Positions 24,863 to 31,981 of a DNA stretch of 45,265 nucleotides are shown piece by piece (within the stretch, counting starts at the first letter, position 1; every line of letters starts with the position of its first letter). The translations under genes and the position numbers were made by a program. The notes under the pieces are model-generated. The model was not told where the DNA came from, did not search any database, and saw only the letters and a program-made list of their open reading frames with translations. Origin of the DNA: an uncultured Holophagaceae bacterium (GTDB lineage: Bacteria; Acidobacteriota; Holophagae; Holophagales; Holophagaceae); NCBI GenBank assembly GCA_903863195.1, contig CAIPAY010000005.1, forward strand, positions 1 to 45,265. The letters are read 5' to 3'.

Positions 24863-26056
24863 ATGCTTCCGCTGCTCACGCTGACCACGGCCCTCTGCCT
24901 CGCCCAGGTTCAATCGCCCTGCACCCTGACCCTGGAGCCCAGCGAGATCCGGCCTGGCGACTCGGTGCTTCTCACCTGGTCCTGCACCCAGGCGCCGCGC
25001 ATCCGCCTGGAGCCCGGCGGGATGATCCTCCAGGGCCGCTCCCAGGTCACCCTGCGCCCGGGCTACACCACCACCTATCGCGTCTTTGACGCCCGCCCGG
25101 GCGGCCAGGAGCTGGGGCACGCCGAGGTGCGCGTCACGCCGGGTCTGCCCCTGGGCGAGCCTGCCCGCATCTGCGCCTTCGACGCCAGCGCCAGGGCCGT
25201 GCTGCCGGGCGAGCCGGTGGTGCTCAAGTGGGAGTGCGCCGGCAGCGCCAAGGTCCGCCTGGAACCGGGCGGCATGGAGCTTGACGGCAAGAGCGAGGTG
25301 ACCGTCACCCCCCTGGAGAACACCCGCTACACCATCACCGTCAACAACGCAGCTGGGGGGCAGAGCCGCACCCTGGAGGTCGCGGTGCTGGGTCCCGGGG
25401 CGGGCGCGCTGCCTCTGCCTGCGGTGGCTTGCACCTTCACCGCCAACCGCCAGGTCGTGAAGCCCGGGGAGCAGGTGGAGCTGCGCTGGTCCTGCCAGGG
25501 CAACGCCAAGGTCCACCTGGAGCCTGGCGGCCTGGAGCTGGATGGCCAGTCCAGCATCGCTGTGGTCCCGGACCGGACCACGGTCTACACGCTGAGCGTC
25601 AGCAACCTCATGGGCGGCTCCTCCCGCAGCCTCGAAGTCAGAGTGGAGGAACCCCGGATCCTGCTGAGCGAGAAGGATCTGGCCGAGCCCGATGAGGCCA
25701 TCAAGCCCCTGGACCGCATGGACCTGCCCGAGGCCCTGCACCGGGGCGAGGCCCTGCGCGCGGCTGCGCCCCAGGGCTCCTGGACCCTGCGCATGGTGGT
25801 CTCCGGCCCCCCCAGCGGCCTGAAGCACGTGGCCCGGGTGGCGGGCGCCAAGGCCCACGAGATCCTGATCCTCCCCTTCCCCCGGCGGGACGGCCTCCGG
25901 TTCTGGCAGGCCTGCTACGGCACCTACCCCAGCGCTGCGGAAGCCTCCAAGGCTTGGCAGAGTGCCCCGAAGCCCCTGCGGCAGGCCTTCAAGGACGCCT
26001 TCCCCCAGCGCCTGCCCCCGGCACCGAAGCCCGCGCCTGAGGCAGCGGCAGACTAG
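24863..26056 (+). CDS. Secreted protein with three Ig-like repeats and a SPOR-like C-terminus
   Basis: A 397-residue exported protein (signal peptide about 1-15). Three repeats of roughly 90 residues follow. Each opens with a Cys, then a GxxVxLxWxC strand pair (for example DSVLLTWSCTQ, EPVVLKWECAG, EQVELRWSCQG), LEPGG, an SxV strand, a TTxYxLxV strand and a closing EVxV. This is a beta-sandwich pattern with a probable disulfide in each copy. Residues about 304-385 resemble a SPOR domain (GSWTLRMVVSGPP opening; QACYGTYPSAAEASKAW), which in other proteins binds denuded septal peptidoglycan. A periplasmic, wall-associated structural role is inferred. Its stop shares the palindromic CTAG with the stop of the convergent gene. 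Confidence 0.7.
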   Translation: MLPLLTLTTALCLAQVQSPCTLTLEPSEIRPGDSVLLTWSCTQAPRIRLEPGGMILQGRSQVTLRPGYTTTYRVFDARPGGQELGHAEVRVTPGLPLGEPARICAFDASARAVLPGEPVVLKWECAGSAKVRLEPGGMELDGKSEVTVTPLENTRYTITVNNAAGGQSRTLEVAVLGPGAGALPLPAVACTFTANRQVVKPGEQVELRWSCQGNAKVHLEPGGLELDGQSSIAVVPDRTTVYTLSVSNLMGGSSRSLEVRVEEPRILLSEKDLAEPDEAIKPLDRMDLPEALHRGEALRAAAPQGSWTLRMVVSGPPSGLKHVARVAGAKAHEILILPFPRRDGLRFWQACYGTYPSAAEASKAWQSAPKPLRQAFKDAFPQRLPPAPKPAPEAAAD

Positions 26057-26568
26057 TTCCGGATGACTTCTACCTCGAACTCATCGCCCATCATGTTGGC
26101 GTCCAGGGTGTCCACGATGAAGTAGATGGTCCGGGTCTCCCGCTTGGGATTCTTGTAGCTGGCCCGGGGTTCCCCGCTGGGAATGCGATTCTGGAGCAGG
26201 CCCTCCTCCAAGTCGCCCCAGGCGTTCACGCCCAGCACCCGGAACCACGCCTTGCGGCCCTCCACCACCTGCACCCGCACGCTCTCGCCGGCGGGCACCT
26301 CGATGGCGTAGGCGCGCCAGCCGCTGATGTCGGGGACCTTGTCCTTCACCCGCAGGCTGCTGGCGGGCAGCTGCAGCGCCGGCAACCCGGCCTGCCGCGC
26401 CCGGTGGCGCATGGTGCTGAGCATGCCGCCGTCAGCTCCCCGGTCAGGCGCCCGGGGGGGCATGGGACCGCGGGCCGCAGGGGGCAGGTCCTTGGCGTCC
26501 ACGACCGGCAGGGGCGCCGCCGCGGGCTGGACCAGCAACAGGGGAATCGTGCAGAGCCAGGGGATCAT
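26053..26568 (-). CDS. Secreted hypothetical protein
   Basis: A 171-residue protein with a signal peptide (MIPWLCTIPLLLVQPAAA), a Pro/Ala/Arg-rich linker (about 25-60) and a compact C-terminal region (about 70-171). The latter contains SGWRAYAIEVPAGESVRVQV and ends in TIYFIVDTLDANMMGDEFEVEV, which reads as a beta sandwich. I do not recognise a family. ATG 26568 has AGAGG 5 bases upstream; the longer frame upstream lacks a signal peptide. It overlaps the convergent Ig-repeat gene by 4 bases at the stops and is 43 bases upstream of nothing but lpxB's 3' side. Confidence 0.62.
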   Translation of the reverse strand: MIPWLCTIPLLLVQPAAAPLPVVDAKDLPPAARGPMPPRAPDRGADGGMLSTMRHRARQAGLPALQLPASSLRVKDKVPDISGWRAYAIEVPAGESVRVQVVEGRKAWFRVLGVNAWGDLEEGLLQNRIPSGEPRASYKNPKRETRTIYFIVDTLDANMMGDEFEVEVIRN

Positions 26569-26611
26569 GGGTACCTCTTCGCCAGTGAGATGATCTGAAC
26601 GCGGAATTGGT

Positions 26612-27739
26612 TTACAACTTCCGCAGCAGGTCCTCGGCCACCCGGGCCGCCGCCCCGGGCTCACCCAAATGGCCCCGGACCTCGGCCAGTCCGGCCCGGA
26701 GGCGCCGGGCCTCGTCCGGGTCCAGCAGGCGGGTGAGCTCGCGGCTTAGCCGCTCGGGATTGACCTCGTCCTGCAGCAGCTCGGGGGCCACCTCCCGCCG
26801 GGCCACCACGTTGGCGAGACCGAAGTGGGGCACCTTCACGATGCGCTTGGCGATCTGGTAGGTGAGGGCGTTCAGGCGGTAGACGATCGCGAAGGGGGTG
26901 CCGAGCAGGGCGGTCTCCAGGGTCGCGGTCCCGGAGGCCACCAGCGCCGCGTCCGCGTAGGCCCGGGCGGCGTAGGTGCGCCCCTCCACCAGCACCACCG
27001 GAGCGCCCTGGAGGTAGCCCCGCACGAAGTCGGTCGCCAGCGTCGGGGCCACCGGGAGCACCCACTGGGCCTCGGGCCGGGCCTGCTGCCAGCGCCCGAC
27101 CAGCTCGGCCATAGGCGGCAGCAGGCGCTGGATCTCACCCCTGCGGCTGCCTGGCAGCAGGGCCACCAGGGGCCGGCGCGGATCCAGGCCAGTCTCGGCG
27201 AAGAAGGCCTCGCGGTCGCACTCGGGGTGCACGAGCTCCACCAGCGGATGACCCACGAAGCGGGCCTCCACGGGGTAGCCCCGGAACAGCTCCGGCTCGA
27301 AGTCGAAGAGGCAGAACAGGGTGTCCAGCACCGTGCCCAGCTCGGGGATGCGGCCCTTCTTCCAGGCCCAGACCTGGGGGCAGACGTACTGGTGCAGTCG
27401 CACCGCCGGCAGGTCCCGGCGCAGGGCCTTGGCCAGCCGCAGGTTGAAGCCCGGGTAGTCGATGAGCAGGGCATCGCTGATCGCTTCCTCCTGAGCGGCG
27501 GCGAGGATGGCCTTGAACAGCCGGTTCAGCCGGGGCAGGTGGCGAATGACCTCGACGAAGCCCACCACCGCGAGGTCCTGCACGTCCGCCAGCTTGCGGT
27601 CGAGGTAGGGCGTCATGCGCGGCCCGCCCACGCCCACGATGCGCAGGTCGGGACGCCGGGCCTTCAGCTCCCGCAGCAGCTCCGCGCCGTGCAGGTCACC
27701 GGAGTCCTCCCCGGCGATCACCAGCAGGGTCGGGCTCAC
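26612..27739 (-). CDS. lpxB: Lipid-A-disaccharide synthase
   Basis: A peripheral inner-membrane glycosyltransferase (GT19) joining UDP-2,3-diacylglucosamine and lipid X to form the tetra-acyl disaccharide of lipid A. The 375-residue protein has the family's opening IAGEDSGDLHGAELL, the LIDYPGFNLRLAK segment, the CPQVWAWKKGR motif, a LPGSRRGEI nucleotide-sugar loop and ASGTATLETALLGTPF near the C-terminal active site. The length is normal. The other Raetz-pathway genes are not in the window; instead its start overlaps an unknown gene by 4 bases. Confidence 0.95.
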   Translation of the reverse strand: MSPTLLVIAGEDSGDLHGAELLRELKARRPDLRIVGVGGPRMTPYLDRKLADVQDLAVVGFVEVIRHLPRLNRLFKAILAAAQEEAISDALLIDYPGFNLRLAKALRRDLPAVRLHQYVCPQVWAWKKGRIPELGTVLDTLFCLFDFEPELFRGYPVEARFVGHPLVELVHPECDREAFFAETGLDPRRPLVALLPGSRRGEIQRLLPPMAELVGRWQQARPEAQWVLPVAPTLATDFVRGYLQGAPVVLVEGRTYAARAYADAALVASGTATLETALLGTPFAIVYRLNALTYQIAKRIVKVPHFGLANVVARREVAPELLQDEVNPERLSRELTRLLDPDEARRLRAGLAEVRGHLGEPGAAARVAEDLLRKL

Positions 27740-28422
27740 GGGCGATCTCCGCTGCGATCCCAGTGCTTGCCGAAGACCAGGCTGTCATCCGGCACCACCG
27801 GGCGGCCCAGGGCCGTGGCCGGCAGCTCGGCGGGGAACAGCACGGGCGGGTGGGCGGCGGCCAGCACCGCCGCTTCGAGCCGGAAGCGCTCTGGCGCCTC
27901 GGCGGGCAGGGCCATGTCCCAGCGGTAGCCCAGCGCCTGCAGGGCACGCAGGTCGGAGCCGGGCTCACAGACGCCGCACCAGAGGCGGTCCGCCAGGGGC
28001 TCAACGTCGAGGGTGCCCGGGTGCCAGCAGAAGCCCACGGCCTCCGCGCGGGCCTCGCGCAGCAGGTCGAGCACGGGCGCCTCGGCGCCCGTCTCCAGAC
28101 GCAGCGCCAGCTTCACGCCCCGGCCCGACGTGGCCTCCAGCAGATACTCGAGCTGCTGGAGCAGCTTGAAGCCGGCGGCGCGGGAGGCGGGCCGGCCCAC
28201 GGGCAGCACCAGGAAGTCCGCTCCGAGACCTTGGCGCAGCACCGCCAGGCCCTCCTCGGCGGGAGCCTCGCCCGGCAGGAACACCGCGTGGATGGCCAGC
28301 CCCTGCCGGAGGCTTTTTGGCCACCCTTCGTGCAGGAACCCCTCCCACTGCAGCATCAGCGGCGCCAGGGAGACCCAGGGCGCGGGGTCAGAGCTGGATG
28401 GGACCAGAGGAAGGAACCGCAT
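27736..28422 (-). CDS. Hypothetical protein coupled to lpxB
   Basis: A 228-residue cytoplasmic protein without a recognised family. The pattern of short strands and helices (AIHAVFLPG, ADFLVLPVG, GVKLALRLETG, EAVGFCWHPGTLD, WCGVCEPGSDLRALQALG) resembles the TIM-barrel layout of xylose-isomerase-like sugar-phosphate enzymes. That is inference from texture only, and no metal ligands stand out clearly. ATG 28422 is the most likely start; no strong Shine-Dalgarno sequence precedes it. Its stop overlaps the lpxB start by 4 bases, so it should be cotranslated with lipid A synthesis, and it is divergent from the DUF2203 gene 28 bases away. Confidence 0.7.
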   Translation of the reverse strand: MRFLPLVPSSSDPAPWVSLAPLMLQWEGFLHEGWPKSLRQGLAIHAVFLPGEAPAEEGLAVLRQGLGADFLVLPVGRPASRAAGFKLLQQLEYLLEATSGRGVKLALRLETGAEAPVLDLLREARAEAVGFCWHPGTLDVEPLADRLWCGVCEPGSDLRALQALGYRWDMALPAEAPERFRLEAAVLAAAHPPVLFPAELPATALGRPVVPDDSLVFGKHWDRSGDRP

Positions 28423-28450
28423 GGGTTTATCATGGAGCAACGGAGGCACC

Positions 28451-28813
28451 ATGGGCCGCATTTTCACCCTTGAGCAGGCGCGGGCCCTGATGCCCCAGGT
28501 GATGGCCACCACGGAACCCGTCTACACCCTGGCGGCCTCGCTCGCCGAGGAGCTTAGCCAGGCCGAGGACGACTCCGACGAAGCGCGCGCCGAGGACCTG
28601 CGGGAGCGCCTGCAGACTCTGGTGCAGAGCTGGCAGCAGAGCATGCAGGACCTGGAGGCCGAGGTGAAGGGCCTCTGGCTTGTCGACTTTGACTCTGGCT
28701 ACGGCTACTGGTGCTGGGCCTACCCCGAGACCGAGCTGGGCCACTGGCACAGCTACGAAGGCGGCTTCCGCTCCCGCGTCCCCGCCGACCAGCGCCCCGG
28801 CGTCCAGGCCTGA
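28451..28813 (+). CDS. DUF2203 family protein
   Basis: A 120-residue protein with the DUF2203 layout: an opening RIFTLEQARALMPQV, a long alpha-helical, probably coiled-coil middle (about 20-70) and a conserved tail. The tail has GLWLVDFDSG, then YWCWAYPETELGHWHSYEGGF with the family's CWxxxE and WH residues. The function of the family is unknown. CGGAGG 4 bases before the ATG sets the start. It is divergent from the gene coupled to lpxB. Confidence 0.8.
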   Translation: MGRIFTLEQARALMPQVMATTEPVYTLAASLAEELSQAEDDSDEARAEDLRERLQTLVQSWQQSMQDLEAEVKGLWLVDFDSGYGYWCWAYPETELGHWHSYEGGFRSRVPADQRPGVQA

Positions 28814-28838
28814 GCACTGCGATCACCGGCGAGGGAGC

Positions 28839-28880
28839 AACCGCAAAGACGCTTTAACCACAAAGAACACAAAGAAAAAT
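28839..28880. repeat. Degenerate short-unit repeat (CACAAAGAA type)
   Basis: Intergenic run with the units AACCGCAAAGACG, AACCACAAAGAA and CACAAAGAAAA in succession. The unit design matches the inverted-repeat elements at 9.94, 39.45 and 42.46 kb, but this copy seems to have only one arm. It is unlike the GC-rich surroundings and ends a few bases before the ribosome-binding site of the next gene. Confidence 0.55.
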
Positions 28881-28897
28881 CTGCGGAGATCGGTTGC

Positions 28898-29233
28898 ATG
28901 CCCAAGTGTGTTGAACCCGAGCCGCGTCCGGGCTTCCGCACGCTGGTGCTGGCGGTGGTGGCGGAGATTCCGAAGGGCCGGCTGGCCTCCTACGGGCAGG
29001 TGGCGGCCCTGGCGGGCTACCCGCAGCGGCCGCGGCAGGTGGGCATGGTGCTCTCGGGCCTGCCGGAGGGAAGCCCCCTGCCCTGGCACCGGGTGGTCAA
29101 CACCCGGGGCTACGTGCCCAGCCGGGGCCGCTGGTGGGGCGCTTTCGAGCAGATCGGCCGGCTGCGGGACGAGGGCATCGAGGTGGACGACCTGGGCAAC
29201 CTGGACCTGGAGGCCCATCGCTGGCGGCCCTGA
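28898..29233 (+). CDS. Alkyltransferase-like (ATL) DNA-repair protein
   Basis: A 111-residue homologue of the DNA-binding domain of O6-alkylguanine-DNA alkyltransferase. The active-site motif PCHRV reads PWHRV (62-66), with Trp63 in place of the alkyl-accepting Cys, the hallmark of ATL proteins. Known ATLs bind O6-alkylguanine and hand the lesion to nucleotide excision repair instead of removing the alkyl group. The helix-turn-helix region (GRLASYGQVAALAGYPQRPRQVG) and the Arg finger position are present. The start has GGAGA 8 bases upstream. It lies just before the purS-purQ pair. Confidence 0.88.
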   Translation: MPKCVEPEPRPGFRTLVLAVVAEIPKGRLASYGQVAALAGYPQRPRQVGMVLSGLPEGSPLPWHRVVNTRGYVPSRGRWWGAFEQIGRLRDEGIEVDDLGNLDLEAHRWRP

Positions 29234-29270
29234 GCTCAGCGCTCAGATACACTGGACTCTGGAGGACCCC

Positions 29271-29506
29271 ATGAAGGTGCGCGTGTCGGTGCAGTTGAAG
29301 CCCGGGATCCTGGACCCTCAGGGCAAGGCGGTTGAGCAGGGACTGCACGGCTTCGGGTTCGAGGTAGAGCACGTGCGAATCGGCCGACTCATCGAGATGG
29401 ACGTGCCCGGCACGGACCCGGTCGACGTGAAGGCCAAGGCCCTCGCCATGTGCGAGAAGCTGCTGGTCAATCCCGTGATGGAGAAGGCCTCCATCGAGGT
29501 CCTGTG

Positions 29507-29507
<1 letters not shown>
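29271..29507 (+). CDS. purS: Phosphoribosylformylglycinamidine synthase subunit PurS
   Basis: The small structural subunit that joins PurQ and PurL in the fourth step of purine synthesis (FGAR to FGAM). The 78-residue product begins MKVRVSVQLKPGILDPQGKA and contains VRIGRLIEMDV, both typical of PurS. Typical length is about 80. GGAGG lies 5 bases before the ATG. Its stop overlaps the purQ start by one base (TGATG). Confidence 0.93.
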
Positions 29508-30196
<689 letters not shown>

Positions 30197-30277
30197 CAAT
30201 GGTCACAACTCAGGCAGGTGTGAAAAATAAAGCCATGGAGGGGGGTTTTCCTGTCAACCTTCCTGGGACGCCTCGAT

Positions 30278-30287
30278 AGGCATGCCT
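30278..30287. promoter_or_regulatory. Palindrome AGGCATGCCT upstream of the AraC gene
   Basis: A perfect 10-base palindrome 15 bases before the AraC-type regulator start, followed by a T-run. It could be an autoregulatory site, but AraC proteins usually bind direct repeats, so the link is weak. Confidence 0.25.
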
Positions 30288-30302
30288 GGTTTTTCTTGAG
30301 CC

Positions 30303-31166
30303 ATGAGCGAACCCGAAACAAAGAATCTCCAAACCTACACCAGCGGACCGCTCCGCCTCTCCGTGCTGAAGCGCGACCCCGTTCCGGGGAAGCTGCTGCC
30401 TGCGCGGGATGCCTGGACCCTGTTGCAGCCCACCCACGCCGTGCGCGTCTGCACCGGCGAGGACCGGGAAGAAGGCGTCATCCGTTCGGGCGACTTGGCC
30501 CTGCTGCTGCCTGGTTTCGGACACACGCTGAAGCGGCACCACCCCAACACGCCCTTCGGCTTCACGGCGCTGTTCATGGAAGGCCCCTTCCCGGAGCCCC
30601 TGCTCAGCTCCCTGCAGCACCCGCCCCGCAAGTGGCAGGAGTCCAGCTTCGCCGTGCTGCGCAGCCTCAGCCTCAAGCAGCTCTTCAGCATCTTCAGCCA
30701 GGAACTGTCCAACCCGGATGGCGTCCAGCTCATGACCCGCGAGCTGTTCCTCATCCTCCTCGGCGCAGAGCTGTCCCGCCTGACCGAGAAAGAGGACCGG
30801 GGCCGTTTCCCCTACCGCCTGAACCGCTCCACCCTCCAGCTCGTGCTGGACCACATGGAAGTCCACATCGGTGCCAAGAACAGCGTGCCCGAGTTGGCCA
30901 CCATGGCCCGCTGCACGCCGGATCACTTCATCCGCCTGTTCCGCGAGGCCACCAGCACCACGCCCCACCAGTATCTCATCGAGCGCCGCCTCCAGCGGGC
31001 CGTGACCCTGCTGGCCAACGGCGAGCGCCCCAGCGATGTGGCGAAGATCCTCGGCTTCTACGACGCCAGCGCCTTCACCCGCGCCTTCAAGCGCCGCTTC
31101 AGCGTGCCGCCCAGCGAATACGCGCAGGAAGCCTACGAGCGGCAGTTCCCCCGCCGGAAGGACTGA
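30303..31166 (+). CDS. AraC family transcriptional regulator
   Basis: A 287-residue DNA-binding regulator. The C-terminal third (about 185-280) holds two helix-turn-helix units of the AraC type: SVPELATMARCTPDHFIRLFREATSTTPHQYL followed by DVAKILGFYDASAFTRAFKRRFSVPPSEY. The N-terminal part (about 15-150) reads as a cupin-like sensory domain (DLALLLPGFGHTLKRHHP), so a small-molecule signal is likely but unknown. It is transcribed alone; a strong hairpin follows it. The secreted small proteins downstream face it on the opposite strand. Confidence 0.9.
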   Translation: MSEPETKNLQTYTSGPLRLSVLKRDPVPGKLLPARDAWTLLQPTHAVRVCTGEDREEGVIRSGDLALLLPGFGHTLKRHHPNTPFGFTALFMEGPFPEPLLSSLQHPPRKWQESSFAVLRSLSLKQLFSIFSQELSNPDGVQLMTRELFLILLGAELSRLTEKEDRGRFPYRLNRSTLQLVLDHMEVHIGAKNSVPELATMARCTPDHFIRLFREATSTTPHQYLIERRLQRAVTLLANGERPSDVAKILGFYDASAFTRAFKRRFSVPPSEYAQEAYERQFPRRKD

Positions 31167-31180
31167 CCGCCAGCCGGGCA

Positions 31181-31213
31181 AAGCAAGAGGGCGCCGCGAG
31201 GCGCCCTCTGCTT
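31181..31213. terminator. Strong bidirectional hairpin terminator
   Basis: GAGGGCGCC (31187-31195) and GGCGCCCTC (31200-31208) form a perfect 9-bp stem with loop GCGA. Outer AAGCA and TGCTT extend it past one bulged A. It sits between the convergent AraC gene and the Ala/Lys-rich protein gene. Confidence 0.8.
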
Positions 31214-31226
31214 GTACCAGAGCGGT

Positions 31227-31583
31227 CTATTTCGCAGCCTTCTCTGTGACGGCCTTGGCCTTGGCGGCACCCTTGTCGGCGCCCTGTTTCGACTTGCCCT
31301 TGGCCTTCTCAGTGCCGGCCTTCGCGGCGCCCTCCCCCTTGGCCGTGGCGGCCTTCACCTTGTCCCCGGCCAGAGGCACTGCGCCGGCCTTGGCATCGGC
31401 CTTGGTCTTGGCAGCGGTAGCCTTGGCATCAGCCTTGGCCTTGCCCTGGTCCGCCTTCTCGTCCACCTTGGCCTTGCCCTTGTCGACAGCGGCATCGGCC
31501 TGAGCCTTGAGATCGGCCTTGGAGGGAATCTGGGCCGGGGCCAGCAGGGAGGCGGCGAGCAGCAGGGGCAGGAGCAACTTCAT
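31227..31583 (-). CDS. Secreted Ala/Lys-rich low-complexity protein
   Basis: A 118-residue protein with a signal peptide (MKLLLPLLLAASLLAPAQ). The mature part is almost entirely Ala, Lys, Asp, Gly and Glu in loosely repeated units such as KADAKATAAKTKADAK. It should be an extended or amphipathic helix, reminiscent of histone-H1-like tails or LEA proteins; function unknown. ATG 31583 has GAGGTG upstream, while a GTG two codons earlier has no better signal. It is followed on the same strand's upstream side by another small secreted protein. Confidence 0.72.
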   Translation of the reverse strand: MKLLLPLLLAASLLAPAQIPSKADLKAQADAAVDKGKAKVDEKADQGKAKADAKATAAKTKADAKAGAVPLAGDKVKAATAKGEGAAKAGTEKAKGKSKQGADKGAAKAKAVTEKAAK

Positions 31584-31626
31584 GGGCACCTCGGGGATGG
31601 CTTGGTTTGGGGAAGGGTCCTGCCGT

Positions 31627-31932
31627 TCAGGGTTTGCAGACCTTGCAGGGCTTGTAGCCGGCCTTGTCGGCCTCGGCGGCGGAGGCGAAGGTGGTCTTGT
31701 TGGCCTCTTTCATCTTCGCGGCGGTCTTGCAGTCCGACCGGTGATAGACCTTGGAGTCTTTGTTGGCGACGATGGCAGCAGCCTTCGTGGGCGCTGCGGC
31801 CGGGGCGGCCTTGGCCGGCGCTGCGGCCGGGGCGGGGGCGGCGGGCTTGGCGGGGGCCGGCGCAGGCTTGGGAGCCTGGGCCACGGCGGCCACCGAGGCC
31901 GCCAGGAGGAGGGCGAAGAGGGCGCGCTTCAT
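31627..31932 (-). CDS. Secreted protein with an Ada-type zinc-binding-like domain
   Basis: A 101-residue protein. It has a signal peptide (about 1-20), a Pro/Ala/Lys linker (20-52) and a C-terminal domain of about 48 residues. The domain carries VYHRSDCKTA (Cys68), FASAAEADKAGYKPCKVCKP with Cys96 and Cys99, and His64. The spacing matches the small metal-binding domain of Ada, which is often found alone in exported bacterial proteins. It probably binds Zn or is disulfide-linked outside the cell; a DNA-repair role is unlikely given the signal peptide. GGAG precedes the ATG. Likely cotranscribed with the Ala/Lys-rich gene 43 bases downstream. Confidence 0.78.
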   Translation of the reverse strand: MKRALFALLLAASVAAVAQAPKPAPAPAKPAAPAPAAAPAKAAPAAAPTKAAAIVANKDSKVYHRSDCKTAAKMKEANKTTFASAAEADKAGYKPCKVCKP

Positions 31933-31981
31933 GGAATCTCCTGAGGGAAAGAAGCCAGCGTGAATGGCCTACCTGAGCCTG

